Source of the DNA: Micromonospora avicenniae
Lineage (GTDB): Bacteria; Actinomycetota; Actinomycetes; Mycobacteriales; Micromonosporaceae
DNA length: 64,000 nt
Direction of reading: 5' to 3'
Assembly: GCF_900156065.1 (NCBI RefSeq)
Contig: NZ_FTNF01000007.1
Location: forward strand, 231,985 to 295,984
Below are positions 9,174 through 16,417 of the stretch, one piece after another. Numbering within the stretch: the stretch's first letter is position 1; every line of letters starts with the position of its first letter. The position numbers and the translations under genes were made by a program. The notes under the pieces are model-generated. The model saw only the letters and a program-made list of their open reading frames with translations, was not told the origin of the DNA and did no database searches.

Positions 9174-10277
9174 CTACCGGAGCAGCTCGTGGGCGGCCTC
9201 GAGCACCTCGGCCACCGGCACATCGGTCACGAACGAGTCCCGGTGCGGACACCCGTCTACGCCGGGGCGGTGCGGGTAGATGTCGGTCGTGCAGTCCACG
9301 CCGCAGACCGGGCAGCGCACCGTCCACGAGATGATCGGCCGGTGCCGGCCGCGCAGCGGCGTCGCGGTGTTGATGAGGTTGCCGACCCAGAAGATGCCGA
9401 CCGTCGGGGTGCCGACCGCCGCGGCCAGGTGCAGTGGCCCGGTGTCGTTGGAGATCACCAGCGCGCAGTCCGCGTAGCAGCCGGCCAGGCCGCCGAGGCT
9501 GAGCGTGCCGACCTGCGGCCGGACCGGCGCCTCGGCCGCCGCGACCACCCCGTCCACCACCTCCCGCTCCGCCGGTGTGCCGGTGACCAGCACCTCGTAC
9601 CCCGCGCCGACCAGGTCACGAGCCACCTCGGCGAAACGTTCGGCGGGCCAGCGCCGTCGGGTGTCGGTGGCGCCCGGATGCAGCGCCACCCGGGGCTGCC
9701 GGGCCGGGCCGAGCACCCCGGCCGCCTCGTTCCGGTCCGCCTCGGTGACCGCCAGCGTGGGCACGATCGTCGTGGCCGGTGCGCCGACGAGCGCCGCCAC
9801 CTCCAGGTAGCGGATCACCTCGTGCTGGTAGTAGACGTACCGGATCCAGCGGTCCAGCGGCGGCGCGTTCTCGGTGCGCAGCCCGGCCGTGACCCGGGCG
9901 TCGAACGCCGTGATCAGCGGGTTGGAGTTGGCGCCGCCGCCGTGCATCTGCAACGCCAGGTCGAAGCGTTCCGCCCGCGCCGCGGCCAGGAATTCGTCAG
10001 TCGCCGCCGGCTGTTCGTCCGGCTCCGGCTCACGGATCCCGTTCGCGGGCGGCACCACCAGCACCCGGTCCACCGGGCCGGGCCGGTCGCGCCAGAGTTT
10101 CGCGTGCCAGGGCGCGCCGAGCAGCACGATCTCCGCTGCGGGGTACGCGGCCCGCAACGCCTCCAACGCCGGCAGTACGAAGATGAAGTCGCCGAGCGCG
10201 TTGGCTCGCAGCACGGCGATCCGTTCGACCTCGGCTACGCGCTCGGCCACCGGGCCGAGCAGGGACGGGGCGACCAC
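9174..10277 (-). CDS. Family 9 glycosyltransferase (ADP-heptose:LPS heptosyltransferase-like)
   Basis: A 367-residue GT-B protein. The N-terminal half has AVLRANALGDFIFVLPALEAL, which parallels the start of WaaC/WaaF heptosyltransferases. The C-terminal half has LHPGATDTRRRWP and the donor-site SNDTGPLHLAAAVGTPTVG. The last 60 residues hold a cysteine/histidine group (CPVCGVDC, then CPH), suggesting a metal site or disulfides not present in enteric heptosyltransferases. It is convergent with the hldE-GT2 pair, consistent with NDP-heptose as donor for a surface glycan; that link is inference. GTG 10277 lies 9 bases after the Hsp20 stop and may be read through from it. Confidence 0.9.
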   Translation of the reverse strand: MVAPSLLGPVAERVAEVERIAVLRANALGDFIFVLPALEALRAAYPAAEIVLLGAPWHAKLWRDRPGPVDRVLVVPPANGIREPEPDEQPAATDEFLAAARAERFDLALQMHGGGANSNPLITAFDARVTAGLRTENAPPLDRWIRYVYYQHEVIRYLEVAALVGAPATTIVPTLAVTEADRNEAAGVLGPARQPRVALHPGATDTRRRWPAERFAEVARDLVGAGYEVLVTGTPAEREVVDGVVAAAEAPVRPQVGTLSLGGLAGCYADCALVISNDTGPLHLAAAVGTPTVGIFWVGNLINTATPLRGRHRPIISWTVRCPVCGVDCTTDIYPHRPGVDGCPHRDSFVTDVPVAEVLEAAHELLR

Positions 10278-10286
10278 CCGGGCCCG

Positions 10287-10832
10287 CTACGGCTGGTCGA
10301 GCTCGCCGACAGCGGTGTCCGGGCGGTGCAGCTCCCGGTCCGCGGCCGGATCACCCGGTGCCGGCGTACGGCTGCCGAGCGAGCCGGTACGCGGCCCGGC
10401 GCGGCCGACGGTGATGGTGCGCGGGGCGGGCCGGGCCGCACGTGGCAGGTGGACCCGGAGCAGTCCGTGGTCCATCACCGCGTCGATGGCGTCCGGGTCG
10501 ACGCGGATCGGCAGCTCGACGCGGTACTCGAAGCCGCGGGTCTCGAAGCCGCCGGGTATGCCCTGGTCGGCGTTGACCTCGGCCTCGGAGCGCGCCCGTA
10601 CGCACAGCTCACGGTCGTCCAGCTCGACAGCCACCTCCTCCGGCGCCACCCCGGGCAGCCGGACGATGACCTCCCAGCCGTCGGGCACCTCCGTCAGCTC
10701 CACCTCCGGCGGACCGGACCGGCCGCCGACCAGCCGGCGCAGCTCGGAGCGGAGCGACTGGAGTTCACCCATCGGGTCCCAGCCCTGCTGCCGGCCACGC
10801 CAGCGGCCGAACCCGCCACCCTGCTCGCTCAT
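10287..10832 (-). CDS. Hsp20/alpha-crystallin small heat-shock protein
   Basis: A 181-residue small heat-shock protein. The alpha-crystallin domain spans about residues 42-140, beginning PPEVELTEVPDGWEVIVRLPG shortened here to its core VIVRLPGV and ending with the A-x-x-x-n-G-L type element (DHGLLRVHLPRA). It would act as an ATP-independent holdase chaperone in the cytoplasm. The N-terminal arm is Gly/Arg/Trp-rich; the C-terminal tail is Pro-rich. ATG 10832 is preceded by GGAGGGAGGCGACGG. That start region is duplicated 80 bases upstream (see repeat). No HAIR or CIRCE operator is recognised. Confidence 0.93.
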   Translation of the reverse strand: MSEQGGGFGRWRGRQQGWDPMGELQSLRSELRRLVGGRSGPPEVELTEVPDGWEVIVRLPGVAPEEVAVELDDRELCVRARSEAEVNADQGIPGGFETRGFEYRVELPIRVDPDAIDAVMDHGLLRVHLPRAARPAPRTITVGRAGPRTGSLGSRTPAPGDPAADRELHRPDTAVGELDQP

Positions 10833-10934
10833 GCCGTCGCCTCCCTCCGGTCGGCCACGGCCTGAGGCTCAACCACGCTGCGCCCGATGATTCGCTCGCT
10901 CCGCTCGCGCATGCCGTCGCCTCCCTCCGGTCGG
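10823..10934. repeat. Direct 32-bp repeat over hsp20 start and upstream ORF start
   Basis: Positions 10823-10854 and 10903-10934 are identical except for one base. Each copy carries an ATG on the minus strand and its Shine-Dalgarno sequence. The offset is exactly 80 bases. Confidence 0.85.
10829..10912 (-). CDS. Possible 27-residue upstream ORF coupled to hsp20
   Basis: An ATG at 10912 is preceded by a perfect second copy of the hsp20 ribosome-binding site and opens a 27-codon frame (starting MRERSERIIGRS). Its TGA overlaps the hsp20 ATG. The arrangement is what translational coupling or a leader peptide would need, but it may also be a by-product of sequence duplication. No homologue is recognised with certainty; RERSER-type short frames are, from memory, common in actinomycete spacers. 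Confidence 0.35.
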   Translation of the reverse strand: MRERSERIIGRSVVEPQAVADRREATA

Positions 10935-11061
10935 TCCGCACGTTGCGTGAGGCGGTACCCCCGGGCAGTGTCGGCAAACCTCCGGACGACCGGTCGTACG
11001 CTGTCCGACACGAGCCGCAGCGCGGCGGCTCCGCCTACACGTTCGGCCCGGGGAGGAACAC

Positions 11062-11679
11062 GTGACGGTGGAGATCACTTCGGCGGAGGAGCTGCGCGAG
11101 CTGCTGGGCACGCCGACGGAACAGGCCGCCGACAAGGAACGCACCCGGCTGCACGAGCTGGATCGACAGTGGCTGGCGGCGTCGCCGTTCTGCCTGGTGG
11201 CGACCGCTGGAGCGGACGGCAGCTGCGACGTCTCGCCGAAGGGCGACCCACCGGGCTTCGCGCTGGTGCTCGACGACACGACCATCGCGCTGCCGGAGCG
11301 GCCGGGCAACCGGCGGGCGGACGGCTATCGCAACATCCTGGAGAACCCGCACGTCGGGCTGCTCTTCATGATCCCCGGGCGCGCTGACACACTGCGGATC
11401 AACGGACGCGCCCGGCTGGTCCGCGACGCGCCCTGGTTCGCGGAGATGACCGTCAAGGGCCACCGTCCCGTCCTCGCCGTGCTGGTCGAGGTCGAGCAGA
11501 TCTTCTACCACTGCCCGAAGTCCTTCCTCCGCTCGGCGTTGTGGAAGCCGGAGACCTGGCGGCCGGACGTACTGCCTTCCCGAGCCCACCTGGTCAAGGA
11601 GCTGGAGGCTCCGGAGAAGGACATGGCGGAGCTGGAGCGCCACTACGGTCCGGACTACCTGAAGAAGCTCTACGCCTGA
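11062..11679 (+). CDS. PPOX-class FMN-dependent flavoprotein
   Basis: A 205-residue split-barrel flavoprotein of the pyridoxamine 5'-phosphate oxidase superfamily. The region from ATAGADGSCDVSPKGDPPGF through LPERPGNRRADGYRNI is typical of the MSMEG_1061/DR_2398 group rather than true PdxH. These proteins bind FMN or F420 and may reduce small molecules; function is mostly unassigned. The GTG at 11062 has GGGGAGGAA upstream. It stands alone, followed by a GC-rich hairpin at 11681-11698. Confidence 0.85.
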   Translation: MTVEITSAEELRELLGTPTEQAADKERTRLHELDRQWLAASPFCLVATAGADGSCDVSPKGDPPGFALVLDDTTIALPERPGNRRADGYRNILENPHVGLLFMIPGRADTLRINGRARLVRDAPWFAEMTVKGHRPVLAVLVEVEQIFYHCPKSFLRSALWKPETWRPDVLPSRAHLVKELEAPEKDMAELERHYGPDYLKKLYA

Positions 11680-11680
11680 G

Positions 11681-11698
11681 GCCCGGCGGCGGCCGGGC
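11681..11698 (+). terminator. Short GC hairpin after PPOX gene
   Basis: GCCCGGC and GCCGGGC are separated by four bases immediately after the stop codon. There is no following T-run, which is common for actinobacterial terminators. Confidence 0.4.
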
Positions 11699-11770
11699 CC
11701 CTTGAGAAATAGACGATGCTGAACCCCTTCCGGCCGGAAAATGGCGGCGGCCACGGTTAGGGTCAGGCCC

Positions 11771-12526
11771 ATGCGTCGAATGATCCCTGTCGTTTCGATC
11801 GCCCTCGCCGTGCTCGTAGCCGGCTGTGGCACCGACTCCGACAGCCCCACCGACTCGCCCGCGCGCGCCACGTCCGCGGCCGACCCGGTCACCACCATCA
11901 AGGAGGGCATGGGTCGTGGCCTCTCCGGCACGGTCACCATGGACGCCTCGGTGAAGATCGGCCAGGCGGCGATGGAGCTCACCGGCAAGATGGACCCGGC
12001 AGCCAAGGTGCTCACGGTCGTCACCACGGCACCCGAGCAGATGGAGGCCCGGCTGATCGGTGACGCCGCCTACATCAAGGCGGAATCACTCGGCGGCGAC
12101 AAGCCCTGGATGAAGATCGACCTCACGAAGCTCAGGCCGGAGAGCCCGCTGCGCCAGTCCTTCGACCTGCAGTCGCAGACCGGTCTGGTCGGCGGCATCG
12201 TGACCGCCGAGAAGGTGGGCGAGGGCAGCTACCAGGGCACGGCCGACCTGGAGAAGGCCGTGCAGGCCGCGAGCGACGACGGCGGGATGCGCGAGGGCCT
12301 CGAGTCGACCGCCAAGCTGGCGAAGGACCCGAAGGCGATCCCGTTCGAGGCGACGGTCGACACCGAGGGCCGGGTCACCTCCCTGTCCTACACGATCGCC
12401 ACGAAGAGCCTCGGAGATCTCGTCACCGAGCTGCGGATGAGCGGCTTCGGCGAGAAGGTGACGGCGACCGCGCCACCCGCCGGCGAGACCGAAGACGCCT
12501 CCGCAGACATGTACAAGTTCCTCTGA
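11771..12526 (+). CDS. Secreted lipoprotein (LppX/LolA-like fold suspected)
   Basis: A 251-residue lipoprotein. The signal peptide (MRRMIPVVSIALAVLVAGC) ends in lipobox LVAGC with the acyl-accepting cysteine at residue 19. The mature part has alternating hydrophobic stretches, such as LTVVTTAPEQMEARLIGDAAYIK split over two strands, reminiscent of the mycobacterial LppX/LprG beta-sheet pocket proteins that carry lipids. It would be anchored to the outer face of the membrane. ATG 11771 is chosen: TAGGGT sits 7 bases upstream (leaderless), and the signal peptide begins here rather than at 11741. Confidence 0.85.
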   Translation: MRRMIPVVSIALAVLVAGCGTDSDSPTDSPARATSAADPVTTIKEGMGRGLSGTVTMDASVKIGQAAMELTGKMDPAAKVLTVVTTAPEQMEARLIGDAAYIKAESLGGDKPWMKIDLTKLRPESPLRQSFDLQSQTGLVGGIVTAEKVGEGSYQGTADLEKAVQAASDDGGMREGLESTAKLAKDPKAIPFEATVDTEGRVTSLSYTIATKSLGDLVTELRMSGFGEKVTATAPPAGETEDASADMYKFL

Positions 12527-12757
12527 CGTACCCGCACGTTGGCGCTCACCGGCGGCGGGATGTGCACTTCGCGCGGAAGACCCAGGCCGGCCGGCTCGAT
12601 CGCCGTTGCCGGCCTGGGCCGCTGGCTGTCGACAGCGTCCGATCGGTAGCCGCCCGGCGGGTCCCGGCCACGCGTCCGAGGCCCGTACCCGATCGGCTTC
12701 GGTCGGTGTCCGGACCCGGGTCTTGCCCAACCGGGCGTTGGCAGGGAGATTCGATCC

Positions 12758-14128
12758 ATGGACGCGGATGTGGTGATCGCCGGATGCGGACCGGTCGGAG
12801 CAGTACTCGCCGCGCTGCTCGGTGAGCGTGGCATCCGGGTCGTCGTCGTGGACCCGGCGTCCGACTCCAGGGCCGGGCCGCACGCCCACCCGCGAGCGGC
12901 GGTCCTCGATTCGCACGTGCAGCGGATCCTCCGCCGCATCGAAGGCTTGGCCGGCTGGGACGAATGGGCGACCCCGTTGCGCCGCTCGCGACTGCTCGAC
13001 AAGGACCGCCGCCCGTTGCTGACGCTCCGACTGCCGGACGATGTGCCGGCCGGCGTCATGCTCGACCAGCCGCGCCTTGAGCAGGCGTTACGCGACCGGC
13101 TGGCGCGGATGCCCACGGTGCACCTGCACGCCGGCCGGTCGGTGACCGCGCTGGAACAGTCGGACGACGTCGTCACCGTCACGCTCGACGACGGCTCGAC
13201 GTCGACCGCCTCCTGGCTGGTCGGCTGTGACGGTGCGTCGAGCACCGTACGGGGCTTGATCGGAGCTTCCTACGACGGCGTCAGTTACCCGGAGCCGTGG
13301 CTGGTCGTCGACGCCCGCACCGACGAGCCCGGCACCGGCGAGCCGACGTTCTCCTACGTGCTCGACCCGGCCCGGCCGATGGTGGCGTTCGAGCGGCCCG
13401 GCGCACGGAGGTGGGAGTGGAGGCTGCTGCCCGGCGAGGATCCGGCCGGCATGGTGATGCGGGCCGAGGAACTGATCCGCCCGTGGGTCGATCCTGCGGC
13501 GCTGCGGGTCGAGCGGGCCGCGGTGTTCACGTTCCACGCTCGGACGGCCTCGACGTGGCGGCGCGGACGGGTGCTCCTCGCCGGCGACGCCGCGCACTCG
13601 ATGCCGCCGTTCACCGGTCAGGGCCTCGGCGCCGGCCTGCGCGACGTCGCGACCCTGTCCTGGCTGCTGGGTGACGCGCCCGGCGACCTCGACCGCTACG
13701 AGCGCGAGCGGCGTCCGGCCGTGGCGCGGATGACCCGCAGTGCACTGCTCACCGGCCGGGTCGTGCTCGGCCGCAACCGTCTCGCGGCAGCCGCGCTGCG
13801 CCGGTTCGTCCGGACCGTCGGGCTGCTCCCCGGGCTCGACGCGCGCGTCGCCAAGGCCGCCGCCGCGGCACCGGAGCGCCTCCCCGACGGCACCCGGCAA
13901 CTGCCTGACACCCCGCTCGTCGTCGACGGCCGGCGGACCACCCTCGACGAGTTGCTGGGCAACCGGTGGGGCGTGATCCGCGGCGAGGCCGGCACGCTCG
14001 ACCCCGAAACCCAGGCGTGGCTCACCGCGCACGACGCCGTCTTCGCCGACGTGGAAGGGTTCGGCAAGGGGCAGCTGACGATCGTGCGTCCCGACCGCTT
14101 CCCGACGACCACCGTCCCGCTCACCTGA
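12758..14128 (+). CDS. FAD-dependent aromatic-ring monooxygenase (PHBH family)
   Basis: A 456-residue class A flavoprotein monooxygenase. It shows the GxGxxG motif (VIAGCGPVGAVLAALL), the DG-type motif (VGCDGASSTVRGLIG) and the GD motif (VLLAGDAAHSMPPFTGQGL). A C-terminal thioredoxin-like remnant of about 90 residues (LPDTPLVVDGRRTTLDELLG) is seen in phenol-hydroxylase and polyketide-tailoring members. It would hydroxylate an aromatic or polyketide substrate with NAD(P)H and O2. The start has GGCAGGGAG upstream. No biosynthetic cluster adjoins, so a catabolic or resistance role is as likely as tailoring. Confidence 0.92.
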   Translation: MDADVVIAGCGPVGAVLAALLGERGIRVVVVDPASDSRAGPHAHPRAAVLDSHVQRILRRIEGLAGWDEWATPLRRSRLLDKDRRPLLTLRLPDDVPAGVMLDQPRLEQALRDRLARMPTVHLHAGRSVTALEQSDDVVTVTLDDGSTSTASWLVGCDGASSTVRGLIGASYDGVSYPEPWLVVDARTDEPGTGEPTFSYVLDPARPMVAFERPGARRWEWRLLPGEDPAGMVMRAEELIRPWVDPAALRVERAAVFTFHARTASTWRRGRVLLAGDAAHSMPPFTGQGLGAGLRDVATLSWLLGDAPGDLDRYERERRPAVARMTRSALLTGRVVLGRNRLAAAALRRFVRTVGLLPGLDARVAKAAAAAPERLPDGTRQLPDTPLVVDGRRTTLDELLGNRWGVIRGEAGTLDPETQAWLTAHDAVFADVEGFGKGQLTIVRPDRFPTTTVPLT

Positions 14129-14193
14129 GCACCTTCGGGCCCGGCGGCTGACCGTCGCCCGCCGCAGCCCTCGCGTCGGCGCCCCGCGGCTGC

Positions 14194-14784
14194 TCAACGC
14201 ATCCGGGGTTGCGGAACCCGTACGGACGCCATGCCGGCCGCGGTGGCGGCCTGGATGCCCATGTCGGTGTCCTCGAAGACGAGACAGTCCTGCGGGGCGA
14301 CGCCGAGAAGCTCGGCCGCCCGCAGGAACGCCTCCGGGTCCGGCTTCGCTCGCGCGTAGTCGCCGGCGCAGACCAGCACGTCGAACTTGTCGAGCAGGCC
14401 GAGCGCCCCGAGGGACGCGGTGACGGAGTCGCGGGTACTGCCGGAGACCACCGCGAACGGAACGCGCCGGTGGGACCCGATGATGTGTTCGAGGACTTCG
14501 GGCACAGCGGTGAGTTTCGGCAGGAATTGCCGGTAGAGCTCCTCCCGACGATCGGCGACGGCCGCCACCGGCATGGCGAGACCGTGCCGCTCGTTGAGGT
14601 CCACGATGATGTCGGCGACCGGACGACCACCCCACGCGTAGAAGAGGTCCTCCGGGAACTCGCAGCCCCACTCCGCCAAGGCCTGCTGCCAGGCGAGGTA
14701 GTGCAGTGGCATCGAGTCGACGATGGTTCCGTCGCAGTCGAAGAGGTACGCCCGGTATTCACCGGCAGGCAGGGGCAGGCTCAC
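14194..14784 (-). CDS. HAD-IA phosphatase, beta-phosphoglucomutase/YqaB-like
   Basis: A 196-residue HAD hydrolase with all four motifs: nucleophile YLFDCDGTIVDS near residue 15, the motif II serine in VVSGSTRDSV, motif III AKPDPEAFL and motif IV FEDTDMGIQAA. Helical cap residues lie between. YqaB-type enzymes dephosphorylate fructose-1-phosphate or 6-phosphogluconate; the substrate here is open. The GTG at 14784 is chosen because TACCCT lies exactly 7 bases upstream (leaderless); a much longer frame upstream has no homology-like content. It is divergent from the gene at 15001. Confidence 0.9.
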   Translation of the reverse strand: MSLPLPAGEYRAYLFDCDGTIVDSMPLHYLAWQQALAEWGCEFPEDLFYAWGGRPVADIIVDLNERHGLAMPVAAVADRREELYRQFLPKLTAVPEVLEHIIGSHRRVPFAVVSGSTRDSVTASLGALGLLDKFDVLVCAGDYARAKPDPEAFLRAAELLGVAPQDCLVFEDTDMGIQAATAAGMASVRVPQPRMR

Positions 14785-15000
14785 CCGTAGCAGGGTAGGG
14801 CCTGCTGCCGCGGTTGGGGCATGGCGAGTGCATCGTGGCAAGGTCTCGCGCGTCCACGGCACCCGGCCTGAACCATCACACCGCAGTCCGCTGGGACACT
14901 GGACGAGCAGCACCAACGCTCCGCTCACCGTTCTTGATCCGCGAGTTGGCCGCCCGGATGGTCTAGCCGTGACACCGACGGTTTCGTACTGTCCACCGCC

Positions 15001-15420
15001 ATGGGGAACCTTGCTGCGGCGGGCTTCGGTGCCCTCGCCAGCCTCGTCGTCGTAGCCATCGGCGCCTGGCTTCAGGCTCAACGTGAGCGTCGGCACTGGC
15101 TCCGTGACCAGAAGCTCCGCGGTGCGGTCGACTACGTCACCAGCACGCGGTACCTGCTGAACCAGTATCGGAAGCTCGGCGAGCTGGGCATGGACGAGGA
15201 CGACCGACGAGAGTGGCTGAACCGGATGCAGTCCGCTCGCTCGACTCTCAGCCTGCTGTGCGGCGCTCGGACGGTGACGCTGGCGAACGACGTCGCCAGG
15301 GCCCTCTACCGCCTGGGCCCGGAGTCCGACGAGGCTCAGGAGGACGCCGCGGAGACGGCCTTCCAGAACCTGGTCTGGCAGCTGCGGAAGGAACTCGGCT
15401 CACCACGACTCGACGGTTGA
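15001..15420 (+). CDS. Hypothetical membrane-anchored protein
   Basis: A 139-residue protein not recognised. It has one N-terminal membrane segment (FGALASLVVVAIGAWLQA) followed by a basic stretch (RERRHWLRDQKLR) and a helical cytoplasmic domain ending LVWQLRKELG. Actinomycetes have many such single-pass proteins of unknown role. The ATG is preceded by TACTGT at 8 bases, suggesting leaderless transcription. Confidence 0.7.
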   Translation: MGNLAAAGFGALASLVVVAIGAWLQAQRERRHWLRDQKLRGAVDYVTSTRYLLNQYRKLGELGMDEDDRREWLNRMQSARSTLSLLCGARTVTLANDVARALYRLGPESDEAQEDAAETAFQNLVWQLRKELGSPRLDG

Positions 15421-15514
15421 CGGTCGGTAGCCCCGGCGCGACGAGCTCAGCCCCGCCGGCCAACCGCCCCCCTGCCGGGACGCGGACGGTGCAGCCGGCA
15501 CGGCCGCTGCTGCC

Positions 15515-16081
15515 TCAGGGCAGCTTCGGCAACATCGCCAGCCAGGTGCGGACGCGCTCGGTGTCGGGTCCGGCAGGCAACTGATCGACGAGCGCCGCAA
15601 GCGGCCCGACGAGGTGCTTGTGCCGGCGAAGCAGCAGGATCTGCTCGGCCGGCAGTGTCCGCCAACGTTCGGCCAGCTCGGTTGCCCGGGCCGGCGTCAG
15701 TGTCATCGCAGCCAGTACGCTTCGGACCAGCGCGGATCGGTCCCAGTGCTGGTCACCCGGCACCGACCCGAGTTCCTGAATCAGCAGGCAACGCAGGTGG
15801 ACTGAATCCTCCATCGCGTCCCACCGGTCGTATCCGGCGAACCGCTCGGCGCGCTCGGTCAGCGACAACACCAACTCGCCCCATTCCCGACGCGCCTCTG
15901 CGGTCAAGGCCCGGTCGTAGACGTGCAGCTGGGCGATCCATCGCGTCTGGAGCCACCAGTTGACCGACCGCAGGGCCACGTCCTCGCTCAAGGTGCTCAT
16001 CCACTGGCGCATCCGGGCACTCGACCACGTGACCATGTCACCGGCGACATCCTGCTGCGACATCCGCCCAGTTTGGGTCAT
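15515..16081 (-). CDS. Conserved hypothetical helical protein
   Basis: A 188-residue protein rich in Trp, Arg and Leu and predicted to be mostly helical, with no membrane segment and no motif recognised. Codon usage is that of a real gene: strong GC bias at third positions, and no plausible alternative frame. The start could be ATG 16081 or ATG 16063 (six residues later); neither has a convincing ribosome-binding site. It is convergent with the gene at 15001. Confidence 0.6.
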   Translation of the reverse strand: MTQTGRMSQQDVAGDMVTWSSARMRQWMSTLSEDVALRSVNWWLQTRWIAQLHVYDRALTAEARREWGELVLSLTERAERFAGYDRWDAMEDSVHLRCLLIQELGSVPGDQHWDRSALVRSVLAAMTLTPARATELAERWRTLPAEQILLLRRHKHLVGPLAALVDQLPAGPDTERVRTWLAMLPKLP

Positions 16082-16294
16082 CGATGGAGACAAGGGCCAT
16101 CGACTCCGGCACGCTCGATCTCTTGCGGACCGGATGCGGCGGGTCTGCCTATCCCAACGGGCACCTGGCGCACCGGCGCTCGTGGAAATCCGGCGAACGC
16201 GCCTCAATGGCCGAGGCCGCCCGGCCGGAGGCTGAGGCGGCTCTCGTCCGGGCCCAGTTGGAGGAGCTGAAGAAGAAGGACGCCCAGGCCCCGA

Positions 16295-16327
16295 GAGGCC
16301 GCCCCGGCATGCTGCCGGGGCGGCCTC
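16295..16327. terminator. Strong 15-bp perfect hairpin between minus-strand genes
   Basis: GAGGCCGCCCCGGCA and TGCCGGGGCGGCCTC are perfectly complementary with a three-base loop. It lies downstream of the secreted peptidase gene that ends at 16418 and should terminate it. Confidence 0.75.
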
Positions 16328-16417
16328 CACTGGACGGCGAGCCGCACGGAGGCCGGCTGCGATCTGCCGGGCGCTCCATGCCCTCTCGTGCGGCGCTGAA
16401 CCTCAGGCTGGCACGCG

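Noticed and set aside
12758..14128. Member of an antibiotic biosynthetic cluster
   Set aside because: Flavin monooxygenase stands alone; no polyketide, peptide or terpene synthase is nearby.
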